Shown here in pieces: positions 1 through 12,520 of a DNA stretch of 64,000 bases (positions within the stretch are counted from its first letter, which is position 1; every line of letters begins with the position of its first letter). The notes under the pieces are model-generated. The model was not told the DNA's origin and searched no databases. It was given only the letters and a program-made list of their open reading frames with translations. The translations under genes and the position numbers were made by a program. This DNA is from Jacaranda mimosifolia (taxonomy: Eukaryota; Streptophyta; Magnoliopsida; Lamiales; Bignoniaceae): contig CM032128.1 of assembly GCA_018894105.1 (NCBI GenBank), forward strand, positions 33,999,299-34,063,298, read 5' to 3'.

Positions 1-22
1 GGGTAATGTGTCTTTGATTAAG

Positions 23-3000
23 GTGCCATGTAATGGAAGTGGAATCTTTTGAGGATGAAGAGGTAGCAAAGTTGCTCAATGACTGGTTTGTCAGTATCAA
101 GGTGGGCTTCTCAACTTACTAGAACATACTTCTCCTTCCATTCAATTTTAGTGCTGCACCTGAAGAGGTCCTTTTGGCAGGTGGATCGAGAAGAAAGACC
201 AGACGTAGATAAGGTGCTCGACCTTATTCTCATTGTCCGCAAACTGGTTTCTTTCATTTCAGATGAAATCAAAACATACTAGGCCTTTTAATCTGTGTAC
301 CTTGGGCATTTTCATAGATGTAAATAAGTTGAGCTTCAACTGTAGTATTGGCTGGGAACTTGCATTAGTCGGCACATTCTTTTGTGCATTAAAGCAGTTA
401 GATATATCATATTTTCAGCCTTCTTTCGTAGAAAAAGATTATTTCTGTAACTTGAATACATATTTGACATTGGTATCCTATTTCAGTCTCACTGACAAAG
501 TGAATTTTTCGTGTGTATTTGTCTGTGTTTCCCTGATAGTGTAGTGAAGTGGTAATTGATCATGACTGCGTCTAAAACATTCTAAATCTTGTTTATTACA
601 AGGTGTGTGAGATTCTGCAGAACTTGAATACATGGTGCATATAAAATAAAACTTCTGCTGCTAAATCATATTTTCGTGGATTGCATGCTCTAAAACAATA
701 CTTCGTTTTCACATGAGCCACATTTCCTTTTATTGGAAAAGAACATTTTCTCTCTACTGGGTTTGTACGTTGCTTAGTGTTTTCAGTACTTCTCTAGGTG
801 TATATGACATATGTACAAGCACTCTATGGTGGTGGTGGTTGGCCATTGAGTGTCTTCCTTTCTCCGGATCTAAAGCCTTTGATGGGTGGCACTTACTTTC
901 CTCCAGATGATAAATATGGCAGGCCTGGTTTCAAAACTGTACTTAGGTAACAGGCATGCTCTTAACTAGTTCTGATTGAGGTGTACACATGCCTCAAAGA
1001 AATCTATTGGGTACCTGTACTTCGGTTTCCTCTACTGATGGAAGTATCTTTTTAGTTTCTTTGTTGGCAAGATTTCCTAGTTAAGGAACTCTGTAATTGG
1101 AAGAATTCTTTTTATTGAACAGGAAGGTGAAAGAAGCATGGGATACTAAAAAGGATACCTTGGTACAAAGCGGGGCATTTGCGATAGAACAGCTGTCAGA
1201 AGCGTTATCTGCTACTGCAAGATCAAAAAAGCTTCCGGAAGGGCTTCCAGAAAAGGCTTTGCAAAAATGTGCTGAACAGGTAGGATAATATGGCAGAAGA
1301 TGATATCCAGCGGATAGTCTGAACTTATGAAGTTCGCTCCCTCTATCTGGGTTAATTTCTTAGCTGTAGTTTCAGTATAGAGTTATTTCCACACTTTCTT
1401 TTTTCCTCCCCTCTCCCCATATCAGTTGGTTACATGAAGATTCTTCTGCTTAAGATCCTATCTTATATCCAGTCTTTAGCACTCTAGTTGTATTTCTTTT
1501 TGTTCATAATGTTCTACCTTCATAACAGCATAGTCGACATGATCGCTATGAGCGGTAAACAAAATTAACTCTTTGTTTGCAAGTCTTCTGAAACTAATGC
1601 ACGACCGTGCTGCTAATGGTAAACGAATTTCATGATTTATTTTGTGGTGGTATTTTTTGGCAATGCAAAAAAATTATATCCAACAATTTTCATTTATAAC
1701 CTTCTTGGTACTACTCTGTGGATAGTTCACCAGCACCTAATTTTTGTTACCATTTTCTCATAGCTCGCGGACAGTTATGATTCAAAGTATGGTGGATTTG
1801 GTTCTGCACCAAAATTTCCTAGACCAGTTGAAATCCAGCTGATGCTTTATCATTCAAAGAAGTTGAAGGAGAACGGCATGCCAGGTGAAGCAAAGGAAGA
1901 CCTAAGTATGGTGGCGCTGACCTTACAGGGCATGGCAAGGGGTGGCATTCATGATCATGTTGGAGGAGGTTTTCACAGATATAGCGTGGATGAATGTTGG
2001 CATGGTTAGTTTGCCTATATATTGCCTTTGCTGTCTGATAATGGTGGATTTCTGGTCATCAGAGTTTGGATCTGTAATTCTCTGTCTTCTTGCAGTACCA
2101 CACTTTGAGAAGATGTTATATGATCAAGGGCAGCTTGCTAATGTTTACCTGGATGTCTTTTCCATCACAAAAGATGTGATCTATTCAAGTGTGTCCAGGG
2201 ATATTCTTGATTATTTGAGGAGAGATATGATTGGCCCTAATGGTGAGATATTTTCAGCTGAGGATGCTGATAGTGCAGAGTTTGAAGGTGCCTCAGGGAA
2301 AAAGGAGGGTGCCTTCTACATTTGGACCAGCCATGAGGTACTGAAAGAAAGCCTTTCCTCTCCTATATCTATCAACTTGCAACTTCTCTTCGGGGTGTAC
2401 TTAAAGTGAGGATATTTCTCCTCTGAGTTCCGAGCCATTTATGTGTTAGAAGTGTATTTACATTTTGTGGATCATTTGAGTTTATCTGCTGGTTTAGTAA
2501 TCTATATTATCTTTATGTTACAACTTTGCTTTTGAGTGTCTCTAAGAGCACTATCACCTTAATTCCAGCTGTTCTTATTTCTGATCATTTGAAGTTTCTT
2601 CTGATCTTCTCCCATCTCTCAATCTGGACAGATTGAGAACATACTTGGAGAGCATGCCTCTTTGTTTAAAGAACACTACTACGTCAAACCCTCAGGTAAC
2701 TGTGATCTCTCAAAGATGAGTGATCCCCACAATGAGTTCAAGGATAAGAATGTGCTTATAGAGAGGAATAGTACTTCTGCAATGGCATCAAAATTTGATA
2801 TGTCTTTGGAGGACTATCTGAAGATCTTGGGGATTTGTCGGAAGAAGCTTTTTGATGTGAGATCAAAACGCCCAAGGCCGCATTTAGATGATAAGGTATC
2901 ATGGCATATGTTAATAGATCTGTTGCTTTTCTCTTGACTTTTCCCACATGACTAATTCCCTTTGATTCGTTATCTGTTTGATGGACCAACCTGCATTTTT

Positions 3001-4743
3001 CAGGTCATTGTGTCCTGGAATGGACTTGCAATTTCCTCATTTGCCAAAGCATCTAGAGTTCTGAAGGGTGAACCAGAAGGGACTGCTTTCTATTTTCCTG
3101 TTGCAGGAACTGATGTAAGATTCGAGCATGCTTATATGATTTATAGAATGACCAAAATCTCTTATTTGATGTTTAAATATTTCACTTATGATTAATTTAC
3201 ATTCTAAAAAGGACTACCAAGAATTGACACTGATAGAAAGCACAATGTTAGTTTTGGTGGTTCAAGATTGAAAAAGGAGGTCCATGCACCATGATCCTGG
3301 GCTTCTTTCTGGATTTTGTTTGTCAAATTGTCTTGCGTGGAACTTTGACATACTGCAATTACTTGTTCATTGAGTTTCTCTTATTCAAGTACTTCTTGTA
3401 GCTTAACATGTAGCCTTCATTTTTGCATAATTGCTTTGAGATATCTCATGCTGCTCTTACGGTGTTATCTTGATTAGTGAAATTAAAATATTAGCATTTA
3501 ATATCCTGACTTCTTCCTGTTGAATCATAGCCAAAAGAATACATGGAAGTCGCAGAAAAGGCAGCATCTTTTATCAGGAAAAATCTTTACAACCAGCAGA
3601 CACAAAAACTGCAACACAGCTTCAGGAATGGCCCCTCTAAAGCACCTGGATTTTTAGATGATTATGCCTTCCTGATATCCGGTCTTCTTGATCTGTATGA
3701 ATTTGGCAGTTCTATATTTTGGCTGTCCTGGGCTATTGAACTCCAGCATATACAGGTAAGTAGGAAACAAGTTATAAACCGACAATTCATCCCACAGTAT
3801 TTCTTGGTTCTTCCATCTGGTATATAATAACTACGTTTTTCAGGATGAGCTGTTTCTTGACAAAGAGGGCGGAGGATATTTCAACACTCCTGGGGAGGAT
3901 CCTTCGGTTCTCCTCCGTGTGAAAGAAGACCACGATGGTGCAGAACCTTCTGGAAACTCTGTTGCAGTGATCAATTTAGTTAGATTGGCTTCCTTGGTTG
4001 CTTCAGGTTCTGATCAGTACAGGCACAACGCAGAACGTCTATTGGTACCCTCTTTGACCTCTTGCTTTTACAAAATAATGCTTTTCTGCATTCAATTAAT
4101 TCTTAGATGTTTTTGGAGAATTCTCATCTTGTTCAGAAAAAGACATTTCTTTCTCAACAAATTCCATACCATTTGATCCAATAGCACTCTGCTAGATATG
4201 GGCTAAGTTGATAAATACTGATAGCTATCAAATTGAGATCTTCTCTCTCTTCATGCTTGCTTGACTGACCTATTTCCTAACAGGCTGTCTTCGAGAAGAG
4301 GCTGAAAGAAACAGCAATGGCTATTCCTCTGATGTGCTGCGCTGCAGATATGCTCGCTGTTCCTTCAAGGAAACAAGTTGTTATCGTTGGACCCAAATCG
4401 TCTCCAGAGTTCAACAGCATTTTAGCTGCTGCTCATGCATCATATGATCCTAATAAAACTGTAAGCCCACTTCACATGGACTACTCGATTTACATTCATT
4501 CTTCCCGTTTATGTCCTAAAGAAACTTGTTTGGCTGTGCCGTTGCTACTGAAAACAGGTGATTCACATAGACCCTACAGATGTAGAAGAAATGGGATTCT
4601 GGGAGGAAAACAACGAGAAGATCGCTGTCATGGCCAAGAACAATTTTGCACCCGACAAGGTCGTGGCTCTTGTCTGCCAGAATTTCACCTGCAGTCCTCC
4701 AGTCCGTGATCCTAATTCTCTAGAATCTTTGCTCTCAAAGTGA
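23..4743 (+). CDS. DUF255 / thioredoxin-like protein (SPATA20 homologue), 3' part, 12 exons visible
   Basis: The gene enters from the left; the N-terminus and first exons are outside the window. Exons read as 23-101, 181-213, 798-946, 1123-1279, 1764-2004, 2096-2337, 2632-2895, 3004-3114, 3531-3755, 3844-4044, 4284-4460 and 4558-4743, all with GT..AG introns and one open frame ending in TGA. The first visible residues, [19 protein letters not shown], are the second half of the family's CHWCHVM thioredoxin-like motif; [54 protein letters not shown] and [14 protein letters not shown] follow as in the family. The C-terminal two thirds belong to the six-hairpin-glycosidase-like fold. The biochemical role is not settled for plants; a redox or sugar-related enzyme is inferred from the folds. 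No frame breaks are seen, so this looks like the working copy whose 3' end recurs downstream in the mTERF array. Exon edges are manual and may shift by a few bases. Confidence 0.93.
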
Positions 4744-4980
4744 CTTCCTTGCTAAGAATTAGTTCTTGGATGTTGAGTTGATGTCGTAGTTTCTTGTATA
4801 TGCTTTGCCTAGGAATTTTGTATGACAATGTCTAAATCTGATACTGATCGTTCATCCATAGGCCCGAAACTGCTGCTTTTCTGGAGGAACTCCGTGACTC
4901 AGATTTGATAGTTTGTTTCCGTTCTGGTCTCTTTGAAAGTCCCATCTCAAATTTGCTGTTAATAAAAGAAATATGATTTT
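4744..4980 (+). terminator. 3'UTR and poly(A) signal of the DUF255 gene
   Basis: About 220 nt after the stop codon there is an AATAAA at 4961-4966, a good candidate poly(A) signal. The UTR upstream of it contains blocks (TTTCTTGTATATGCTT, CTTTTCTGGAGGAA, TTTGCTGTTA) that recur after each captured last exon in the mTERF array, which marks this UTR as part of the duplicated unit. Confidence 0.7.
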
Positions 4981-5151
4981 AAAATTTTTAGAGAAATGTG
5001 ATCATGATTTGATTTTGGATTGAATGCTTATATCATGAAATTCTTACAGCGTTCTTTTTCTTTTTTTCGTCCCCAGATCCAATAGCAAAAAAGTCGTTAG
5101 GTATTATAAGATTTGGCTGATAAGTCATTTGGTTGATTGTTAGAATTGTAT

Positions 5152-6370
5152 TGGCTAGTTTGGTTGCATCCCATCTTATTATTCATTTTTGGTTGGAGTG
5201 ATAATAAATACATAGGTCCATATAAATATTAAAAGTTTGTGTTTATATATGCAATTTTTATGATAAATTAATGGAAAAATATATTTTTAGCCCCCTCGAA
5301 AAAATGATTTTGGTGGATTATTCTCCTGTGAAAAAAATATAAAATTGAAATACTACCTTGTATTTTTAAAAACAAGTGAACCCCCCCTCCCGAAACCATA
5401 AGTGGAGTGCATGTGCCCAAAAATGCGAGCGGTTGTGATTTTTTATAGATAAAATGACTATTATACCAATAATATATCATAAGGGGGTTAATCGTACATT
5501 TTGTATAACATAGGGGGGTAAAAAGATTTTTGCCCGATATATATATATATGTTATGAATAATTTTATATGCATATATGTATATATATGTGTGATTACATA
5601 TATATATGCCTGTAATAATTTTTATATACTTATATAGTATTTGATTTATATAAATATGTTAAATATTTTATAAATATGAAATTATTTAGTTTTGATAATT
5701 TTATATATATATGTATGTATGTATATAATATTTTATAAATATTAAATAATATTTAATTTATATAAATATGTTATATGTTTCATAAATATAAAATTATTTA
5801 ATTTTAAATTAAACAAAAGAAAAAGAAATATATATTATATGTATATGGATATGTTATAAATAATTATATATATATATATTATGCATATAGTATTTATATA
5901 ATTTATATATATATTATATGTATGGATATATAGGTTTATAAATATTAGATAGTATTTAATTTATATAAACATCTTATGTATTCTATAAATACATAAGATA
6001 TTTAATTTAGATTAAATAAAAGAAAAAGAAAAATACAAGGATATAAAGTAATTATATATATGAGAGTATTTTCATCATTTCAATAGAAAATTAAACTCAA
6101 ATAGACGAAAGAGGCCAGTGATCCAAATTTTTAAAATATAAGGGGGCGTTTCACCCTTTTTTTTTTTTTTACAGGGGGGTAAGCCGTCTATTTTGTATAA
6201 CACAAGGGGGGCAAAAAGATTTTAACCCATAAATTAACATACCATTTTCCATGAGTTAATATATCGTGCCAACTAAATTATACCACAATGATAAAAAATT
6301 ACACAAATTAATGAAATTATTATATGATAAATAATCATAAGATAACTTAAAAATCCAACCAAACTAGCCC
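5152..6370. mobile_element. Non-autonomous TIR element, interrupted by a nested insertion
   Basis: The left end reads GGCTAGTTTGGTTG and the right end is its inverse, CAACCAAACTAGCC. The same termini bound a 373-bp element at 62559-62931, so the two belong to one family. This copy is much longer because about 950 bp are inserted inside it. No transposase frame is seen. The target duplication is not clear here. Confidence 0.55.
5275..6228. repeat. Nested AT-rich insertion with internal direct repeat
   Basis: Inserted in the preceding TIR element. Two similar stretches of about 55 nt, at 5480-5535 and 6171-6228, share TTTTGTATAACA followed by a G-run and AAAAAGATTTT. Between them are long TA-rich runs with repeated TATAAATAT-type motifs. 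No coding potential. The class is unknown; the edges are estimated from flanking ATAAATTAA on both sides. Confidence 0.4.
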
Positions 6371-6384
6371 TATATGTACTATTA

Positions 6385-6729
6385 GAGTTCGTTTGTTTGG
6401 TGTGTTTAAATTAGACATGATACGCATGACTAAAATAAATAGTGGGTTATTTTGTATTATATCTAATATTTGTTTGTATATTTTAAATAACATGATATTC
6501 AACTTTGATTGTTTGTTTGGTATGATTATCCAATTTGACAAACTACAACTTATTTCCAACTTAGGCTGGAAAATATATCACACTTCAAGGCCTTAATATA
6601 CAAGCTAAATTTTGCCTTAAATATATGTTGGGCCCTAACTATATCAACTAATTCTAAAAATGAACAAAACATCAAAATTGAGTTGGATTGTATATCTATC
6701 ATATAATATCAAAGTAAACAAACGAGCTA
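6385..6729. mobile_element. MITE-like element
   Basis: Ends in inverted repeats: left GAGTTCGTTTGTTT, right AAACAAACGAGCTAT. Length is about 345 bp, AT-rich and non-coding. The ends resemble those of the 3-bp-target MITEs elsewhere in the window, but the target duplication is imperfect here, so the exact edge is uncertain. Confidence 0.5.
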
Positions 6730-6753
6730 TAGAAAGAAAATTAGAGACAATAG

Positions 6754-7081
6754 TGGGAAGTTTGATTGTGTTTTCAAATTCAATTTTCATTTTCAACGTT
6801 TTTAAAATTTAAGAAGTTAGTTAAAATAAATAAGTTGAAAATAAATTTTTATTTGGATCGTATATTGCGAAAGTAATATTATACATGGTTTAGTAGGTTA
6901 TAGGTGGAGAGAGATGTAATAATGAAAAAAGAGGGAGAATATATATATAGATTATTGAAAAATATGTTTTAAAATAAAAATGAATTGAAATATTACTAAA
7001 AATGATGATAAATTGTTGATAATTCATTTTTAAATAGTAAAAACAACTAAAAACGAGAATAAAACATAACCAACCTGCCCC
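6754..7081. mobile_element. Possible MITE
   Basis: The left end GGGAAGTTTGATTGTGTTTT and the right end read inversely (GGGGCAGGTTGGTTATGTTT) are similar over about 20 nt. The interior is AT-rich and non-coding. No clear target duplication is seen; this is a weak call. Confidence 0.35.
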
Positions 7082-7362
7082 TTGTATTTGGTGGAAATTA
7101 ATATTCAGCAGATAAAAACAAAAATGCCAAATCACCCTAAAATATATTCGTACATACCGGTCTCAAATTTTTAATTTTGAAACTCCAATCAATTCTATTA
7201 ATTCGATTTAGTTTTTCTTTAATTTTTTTTGAAAAAATAAAAAATAAAAAACCCTTTACTCTTCCTAATATGTTCCCTTTGCTCCTGAATCTAGTGTTTT
7301 TTAATTGTGTCGTCTCTTTCGCCATTAGCTTTATAATTATCAGGGCCTGTGAAGCGAGTGAT

Positions 7363-8185
7363 TAGGGGTGGCAATTTTCTGCACGATACGATAACACGAC
7401 ATGAATCGACATGATATTATTGGATTTGGGTTGGGGGTTATTGGGTCGGGTCGATATTTGGTCGATCCCAATAAACAATACAAAAATTATGTGTTGGTTT
7501 GGGTTGGGTTTCGGGTAACTCGATAATAACCCAAAAACACGATAATTTGATAGTTTTTTTTTTTAATATTTTTTGTATTTTTAAGTAATGACTTATTTTT
7601 TTTGAACAATTTAACTCTAGATTGATTTGTAGGAATTAATGATTATTATTTACTATGTAAATCTTGACTACTTGGTGATGTTATGATGATTATTAATTAT
7701 TGAATGAGGCGAATTATACTTATTTGTTGGAATTTGAATTCATTGTTGTTAAAATTAAGTTGTGCAAAACTTTTGATTTAACATGAAAATTTGTATATTA
7801 TCGATGTTGTAGATGAAATTAAATGAAGTCCAATTATCAAATTGCTCTATGATACAAAAGTTGGGCTGCTAGAGTATAATGTTGACTTTTTATAAATTTT
7901 TGTTATAAGTTGATTTTTCTCAGAATCTTGGTATAAATTAATTATTTTATTAAGATTCTAGTTTAACATAAAATGTGTAATTTTTTTAGATAAATTATTA
8001 ATGAAAAATAATCATACACTAAAATGGGTTGGGTTCGAGTTGACACGGAACTTTTAGGTTGGGTTCAGGTTAAGGCTTATTGGGTTGAGTGCTTATTAGG
8101 TTGGGTTCGGGTGGAGCAAAATTCTGTAATACCCCCACCTCAACCCGACACGAAACAACCCGACACGGCACGATTGCCACCCCTA
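7363..8185. mobile_element. Non-autonomous hAT-type element in the leader of A0
   Basis: The termini are TAGGGGTGGCAA and TTGCCACCCCTA, a perfect inverted pair. They are flanked by an 8-bp duplication with one mismatch, CGAGTGAT (7355-7362) and CGAGTGAC (8186-8193). An 8-bp target duplication and these ends fit the hAT superfamily. The interior is AT-rich, with repeated GGGTTGGGTT / CGGGTC motifs near both ends, and has no transposase. The flanks match the 5' leader of the A-type mTERF genes (compare 36080-36110), so the element landed in that leader. Confidence 0.85.
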
Positions 8186-8271
8186 CGAGTGACCACACTC
8201 GATCAAGATTTAACCCCAGAAGATAAATTTTTATATTCTTTCCATTGTTCATCTCTAAGTGCAGGATTGAG

Positions 8272-8520
8272 ATGCTGCTTCGACCTATTCTGTTAAGAAT
8301 TCATAAACATCAACGCTTCGCAAACTTCTGTATTCTAAAAAATGTAGGACCCTCGCTTGTGAGCCCAGAAAATGGAAGAACTCCATCCCCTTTGAAAGAA
8401 AAAGAAAAATCACAACAAAAAGGGTATGTTATTTCCTACTTGGTGAATTCATGTAGGTTATCTCCAGAGAAGGCTATTTCTCCTTCTAAAAGGGTGCATT
8501 TTCATAGCCCAGATTGTTGA
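8272..8520 (+). pseudogene. mTERF copy A0, 5' fragment
   Basis: Starts with the same MLLRPIL..RIHKHQRFANFCI as the intact array members and follows them through the first mTERF repeat (GYVISYLVNSC.LSPEKAI, then KRVHFHSPD). It stops after 82 codons where foreign sequence begins. The remaining roughly 310 codons and the DUF255 tail expected after it are missing. It lies nearest the real DUF255 gene, so it occupies the first unit of the array. Confidence 0.85.
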
Positions 8521-8890
8521 AACTCAAGAGGATTTAGTGCGGAAACAATCAAATAATAGTAAAGTAATTCGATGTAATTATGACAACAAAATTTAACGTG
8601 ATTCGGTGATCCACCCACCAAAGAAAGGTAATTTTATTGATATCAAATCAACGTGCAAGTACAAACTTGAATCCCACAAATCTCACGAAAACACCTAACA
8701 CCCTCGTTCTAAACTCCGTCTTGATATAATTACTCAAAAGCAGTAAAGAAGCCCTTGTGATACTTTTTTTGGAAGAAAAAATTGATATTTATACTCGAAA
8801 ATCAAAGCCCAAGGCCCATGGGCCTGCTTCGAGCGCGGGGGCGCACAAAACTGCTTGTGCCAAGAAAAAACTGAACATGGGCAGAAGTTA
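8516..8890. mobile_element. LTR-like fragment interrupting A0
   Basis: From the break in A0 the sequence starts TGTTGAAACTC and contains AACGTGATTCGGTGATCC, a block of the kind often seen in plant Copia LTRs. No second LTR, primer site or coding domain is visible, so this is a solo or truncated LTR at best. The right edge is where the AT-rich tandem repeat begins. Confidence 0.35.
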
Positions 8891-8904
8891 CTGATTTATT
8901 CTTT

Positions 8905-9650
8905 GATAAAATAAGTAAAAAATTAAATATGTGTAACTTTGACTAAATCATTTATTAATTAAAAAGGATAATTTTTAAATTAAACTATATTATTTAGTAA
9001 AATAATAATCATATATGGATTAAAGATGTTTAAAATAATGAACATATTTATTCTAATAATAAATCTATCTAAAATAACAATAAATAAGCCACCAAAGTTA
9101 TTAATTAACAAAAGCAATAAATAAAAATTAAAAACTATATTAATTAAGAATAAATAAGAAAAAAATTAAATATGTGTAACTTTAACTAAATTATTTATTA
9201 ATTAAAAAATATAAAATTTTAAATTAAACTATATTATTTAGTACAATAATAATCATATATGAATTAAAGATATTCAAAATAATTAAAATATTTATTCTAA
9301 TAATAAATCTATATAAAATAACAATAAATAAGTAAAAAAATTATTAATTAACAAAAGCAATACATAAAAATTAAAAACTATATTAATTAAGAATAAATAA
9401 GTAAAAAGAATAAGATATATGTATTTTTAACCTATATTATTATTAATTGAAAAAGATAAAATTTTTAAGTTAAATTATATTGTTGAGTAAAATAATAATC
9501 ATATACAATTTAAAGATATTTAAAATAAATAAATTATTTATTCTAATAATAAATCTATCTAAAATAACAATAAATAAGTAAAAAAAAAGATTATTAATTA
9601 ACAAAAGCAATAGATAAAAAATTAAAAATTATATTAATTAAGAAGAATAA
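8905..9650. repeat. AT-rich tandem repeat, about 245 bp x 3
   Basis: Three successive copies begin near 8905, 9150 and 9398. Each carries the same ordered blocks: AAATATGTGTAAC, TTTATTAATTAAAAA, AATAATAATCATATA, TATTTATTCTAATAATAAAT, AATAACAATAAATAAG and TTATTAATTAACAAAAGCAA. The third copy is the most diverged. Non-coding. Confidence 0.8.
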
Positions 9651-10430
9651 GTAATATTAAAAATTTATCAAAAATTATAAAAATTAATATAAAAGTTATA
9701 TAATAATTATATATTTTAGTATTATTAAAATTTATCAAAATTAGATATGGAGTTATTAAAGATGAAATATATAATATTTATCTTATTACATTAATACTAA
9801 AATAAAATAAAATAAGAAAAAATAATAAAGTAAAAATTAAATCAATCTCTTAACAAATATAATTTTATAATTTTAAATTATAGACTTCATAATATTAAAA
9901 TAATATAATAACTTAAAACTAACAAAAATAATTTTAATAATTTTAAATACATAATTGGTCACTTTAATTATTTCAATATAATTAAATTATTTTGGACAAT
10001 ATAATTGAATAATGTTAAATAAATAAAATAAGTAAAAATTAATAATATTGAATAATATTAAATTAATATTTAATGATAATACATAAATTGTCAAGGCATG
10101 CAACTTGTACTCCATGTACTCCATTAATATCGTGAAATTAATTTCAAAACCCCTTTCTTTCCCTTCCGGCCTCCACTGCGCCTTGTCTAGGCAGATCGCC
10201 CTCTCTAATTGTAAAGCAAAATTGAATTGGAAACCTAGGCAAAATTCAACCATTTATACTGTTTAACTTCCATTGCCCACCCCCTTAATTGTAAGGCGAC
10301 AAATTAGAAAAAAGTTAGTATAGTAAATTAATTTAATTACTATTAATTTAAAAAATGTATTTATACACGTGTTAATTTTTTAAGAGGTGTAGGATGTTAT
10401 GTTAAAATTATAGGTATCGGACCATAGCAA
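9651..10430. other. AT-rich non-coding stretch
   Basis: Very AT-rich to about 10090, probably a degraded continuation of the tandem repeat. A more balanced 170-bp patch follows at 10090-10260, with no match elsewhere in the window. No gene or RNA is recognised. At about 10430 the sequence returns to the spacer type that follows other array members. Confidence 0.5.
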
Positions 10431-10505
10431 ACCTACTAGGTCTAGAATTGTTGAAGAATCAACATGCATTGTGTAGGCAATTCCAAGATTGGTATGAACC
10501 TACTA

Positions 10506-10653
10506 GGTAGGGTTTAGGGTTAGGTAATGAGTTGAGGTTTCTTAATTGTTGGTTTGGTTTGGTTAATCGAACGAAAAATAGTAGGGTTTAGGGTTAGGTA
10601 ATGAGTTGAGGTTTCTTAATTGTTGGTTTGGTTCGGTTAATCGAACGAAAAAT
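10506..10653. repeat. Tandem duplication of about 74 bp with telomere-like motif
   Basis: The block starting GTAGGGTTTAGGGTTAGG occurs twice back to back, nearly identical, and ends GGTTAATCGAACGAAAAA each time. GGGTTTAGGGTTAGG resembles the plant telomere repeat TTTAGGG, but only about two units are present. Related spacers (14580, 25030) carry a single, more diverged copy without the telomere-like run. Confidence 0.75.
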
Positions 10654-10906
10654 TTCCAACGTTAAAATTAGTGAATGGATGAAAAATTGGAGAATGAAAT
10701 AATTGTTGAGATAAAATTATATATGTACATTAATGAAAGAGCTCTTTGTGGTAGTTTGTCAAATAATGATTGATGTGTCATTCATACGTTTTAATTTGAA
10801 CTACATGCCCTATCTCAAGTTAAGGGCAAGGATTGGCTGCAAATTGTGTTGAATTGCTACACTTCTAATCAACTCATGTAAAAGGTGCAAGGTCATAAAG
10901 GATAGC

Positions 10907-11325
10907 TTTGATTGTGTTTTGAATGTTTTGGAGAAAATATTTTAGGAGTATGTATTTGTTTTGGGTAGTGGATTGAGGGAATGCGATGTTTATTTATTTT
11001 TGTTGTGGGATTGTTGTAAAATGATTTGGGAGGAACGGTTTTGTTTGAATGTATTTCACGAGGAGATAATTTTTAATATAAACGTGACCGTAGTCAGATT
11101 TTTGTTGTGTAAGTGAAGTGAAATTGAATTTATTTTCTTTTTTATAATGATTGTATATGAATATGTTGTACTGATTGATATGTTAAGATTAATAGTTGAG
11201 ATTTATTTTGTGGGATATTTTGGGTCTAAAATTACATATTTTATAATGTATTATTGAGGAATATAAATGTTTATTTGGATGTGATATTCTAGCTGAAAAA
11301 TATTATGGAGAAACACAAACAAATA
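10907..11325. mobile_element. MITE-like insertion in array spacer
   Basis: Paralogous spacers at about 28395 and 35535 run directly from an AATCATGG / GGATTATA-type block into TTTGATTATTTTAT or TTTTATTATTTTAT, whereas here some 420 bp intervene. The ends are loosely inverted: left GATTGTGTTTTGAATGTTTT, right GAGAAACACAAACAAATAAG. Non-coding. Confidence 0.5.
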
Positions 11326-12375
11326 AGTTCAAAGAGTTTAATTATTTTATTTAGGCATGGAGAATGTAGAATGTCTGGTCATTTTATTTAAGTATGAGGC
11401 TAAATAGATTTTTTTAATTAAAATTTCCCTATTAAATTCATTATAAATAGCAAGATTTGGTGGAAATTGATAACAACATGTAGGGTGGTAAGGTGGGCTA
11501 ACATCCATGGTTGAACCAAACTCACAATTAGTTGGGCCTTTGGATTTTAAAATATGTCCAAATGGAATGGGTTTATATGAGTGTCATTAAGGTTTGGATT
11601 GAAAAGGATTTTAAGTGAATTGAAAATGAATTTTATAAGTCTAATGGCGTGTAGTCCTAGTGGTATTAGTTCATTTCTCTCAAAAATAAAAAATAAAAAA
11701 ATACAAATTAATAAAATAAGTATATGATTTGGTAAATTATTTTATTATGTTGTAGAATTGTATATTTAATAAGGTGTAAAGACTAAGATTGTTATTGTAT
11801 TTTGAATTAATCTTTTGAAATAAACAAAATAAATCACAAAGAAATTTAATCAATTTTTAATCCAATTGAAATCACTTTACATCAAATATAATTCAACTCA
11901 AATTAAATCCAATCAAATACATTTATTTTACAAATCTTAACTATGGGACTAGAAACAAGGCACTATAAAAATGGGTGATGCCACAGTGGATTGGGTGTAA
12001 AATATTTCGTCCATTGTTATTTATTTATTACATACACATATTACGAGTCCGTTTCAACTCGAATTTCTAACATCTCATATTATGTGGGAGATTTATATCG
12101 CTGGACTACAGGCTACTCAGCACATTTCGTCCATTTATGTTCATTGAATTGCTCAAATTGAGTGATTTTTACTATTTACCTCTATACAAATTTTAAATAC
12201 ATTGAATGTATTGTATTTGATTTATTCAAAAATATCATCTATGAAAAGAGAGATGTAACTTCAACTTTTTGTTGAAAACGTCATTTCTTAATTTTAAAAT
12301 CAAGTTCCATTTTTAATTCAATAAACCTTTTGTTTATCAAATATCCCAGCATTATTTTTCCTAATTCCTTCTCCA

Positions 12376-12391
12376 CCCTAAATCTAGGGTT
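12376..12391 (+). promoter_or_regulatory. Telo-box-like motif upstream of A1
   Basis: CCCTAAATCTAGGGTT lies about 130 nt before the A1 start codon. The same block followed by TTTTAATTGAGCC occurs before A5 and A7, and in degraded form before A2 and A6. The complement contains AACCCTAG, similar to the plant telo-box AAACCCTA found near transcription starts. The role is inferred. Confidence 0.45.
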
Positions 12392-12446
12392 CACAGATTT
12401 AGGGCTTTAATCGAGCCACATTGCGATATCAGTGCCTGTGTCGTGA

Positions 12447-12470
12447 ATGACAACAATGGTGAATCTTTAA
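12447..12470 (+). promoter_or_regulatory. Upstream ORF of A1 (7 codons)
   Basis: ATG to TAA encoding MTTMVNL, ending 50 nt before the main start. Equivalent seven-codon frames occur at the same distance before A5, A6 and A7 and in the orphan leader of A2. Confidence 0.6.
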
Positions 12471-12520
12471 ACCCAGAAGATAAATTCTTTCGATTGTTCG
12501 TTCCCCACCGCAAGACTCAA

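Noticed and set aside
11641..11700. Possible tRNA-derived SINE (GTGTAGTCCTAGTGGTATTA followed by an A-rich tail)
   Set aside because: The short match to a tRNA A-box region is not followed by a B box or a second copy in the window; too weak to list.
12443..12520. 26-codon N-terminal extension of A1
   Set aside because: Starts only at GTG, lies in the conserved leader that carries the uORF, and is out of frame in paralogues such as A7.
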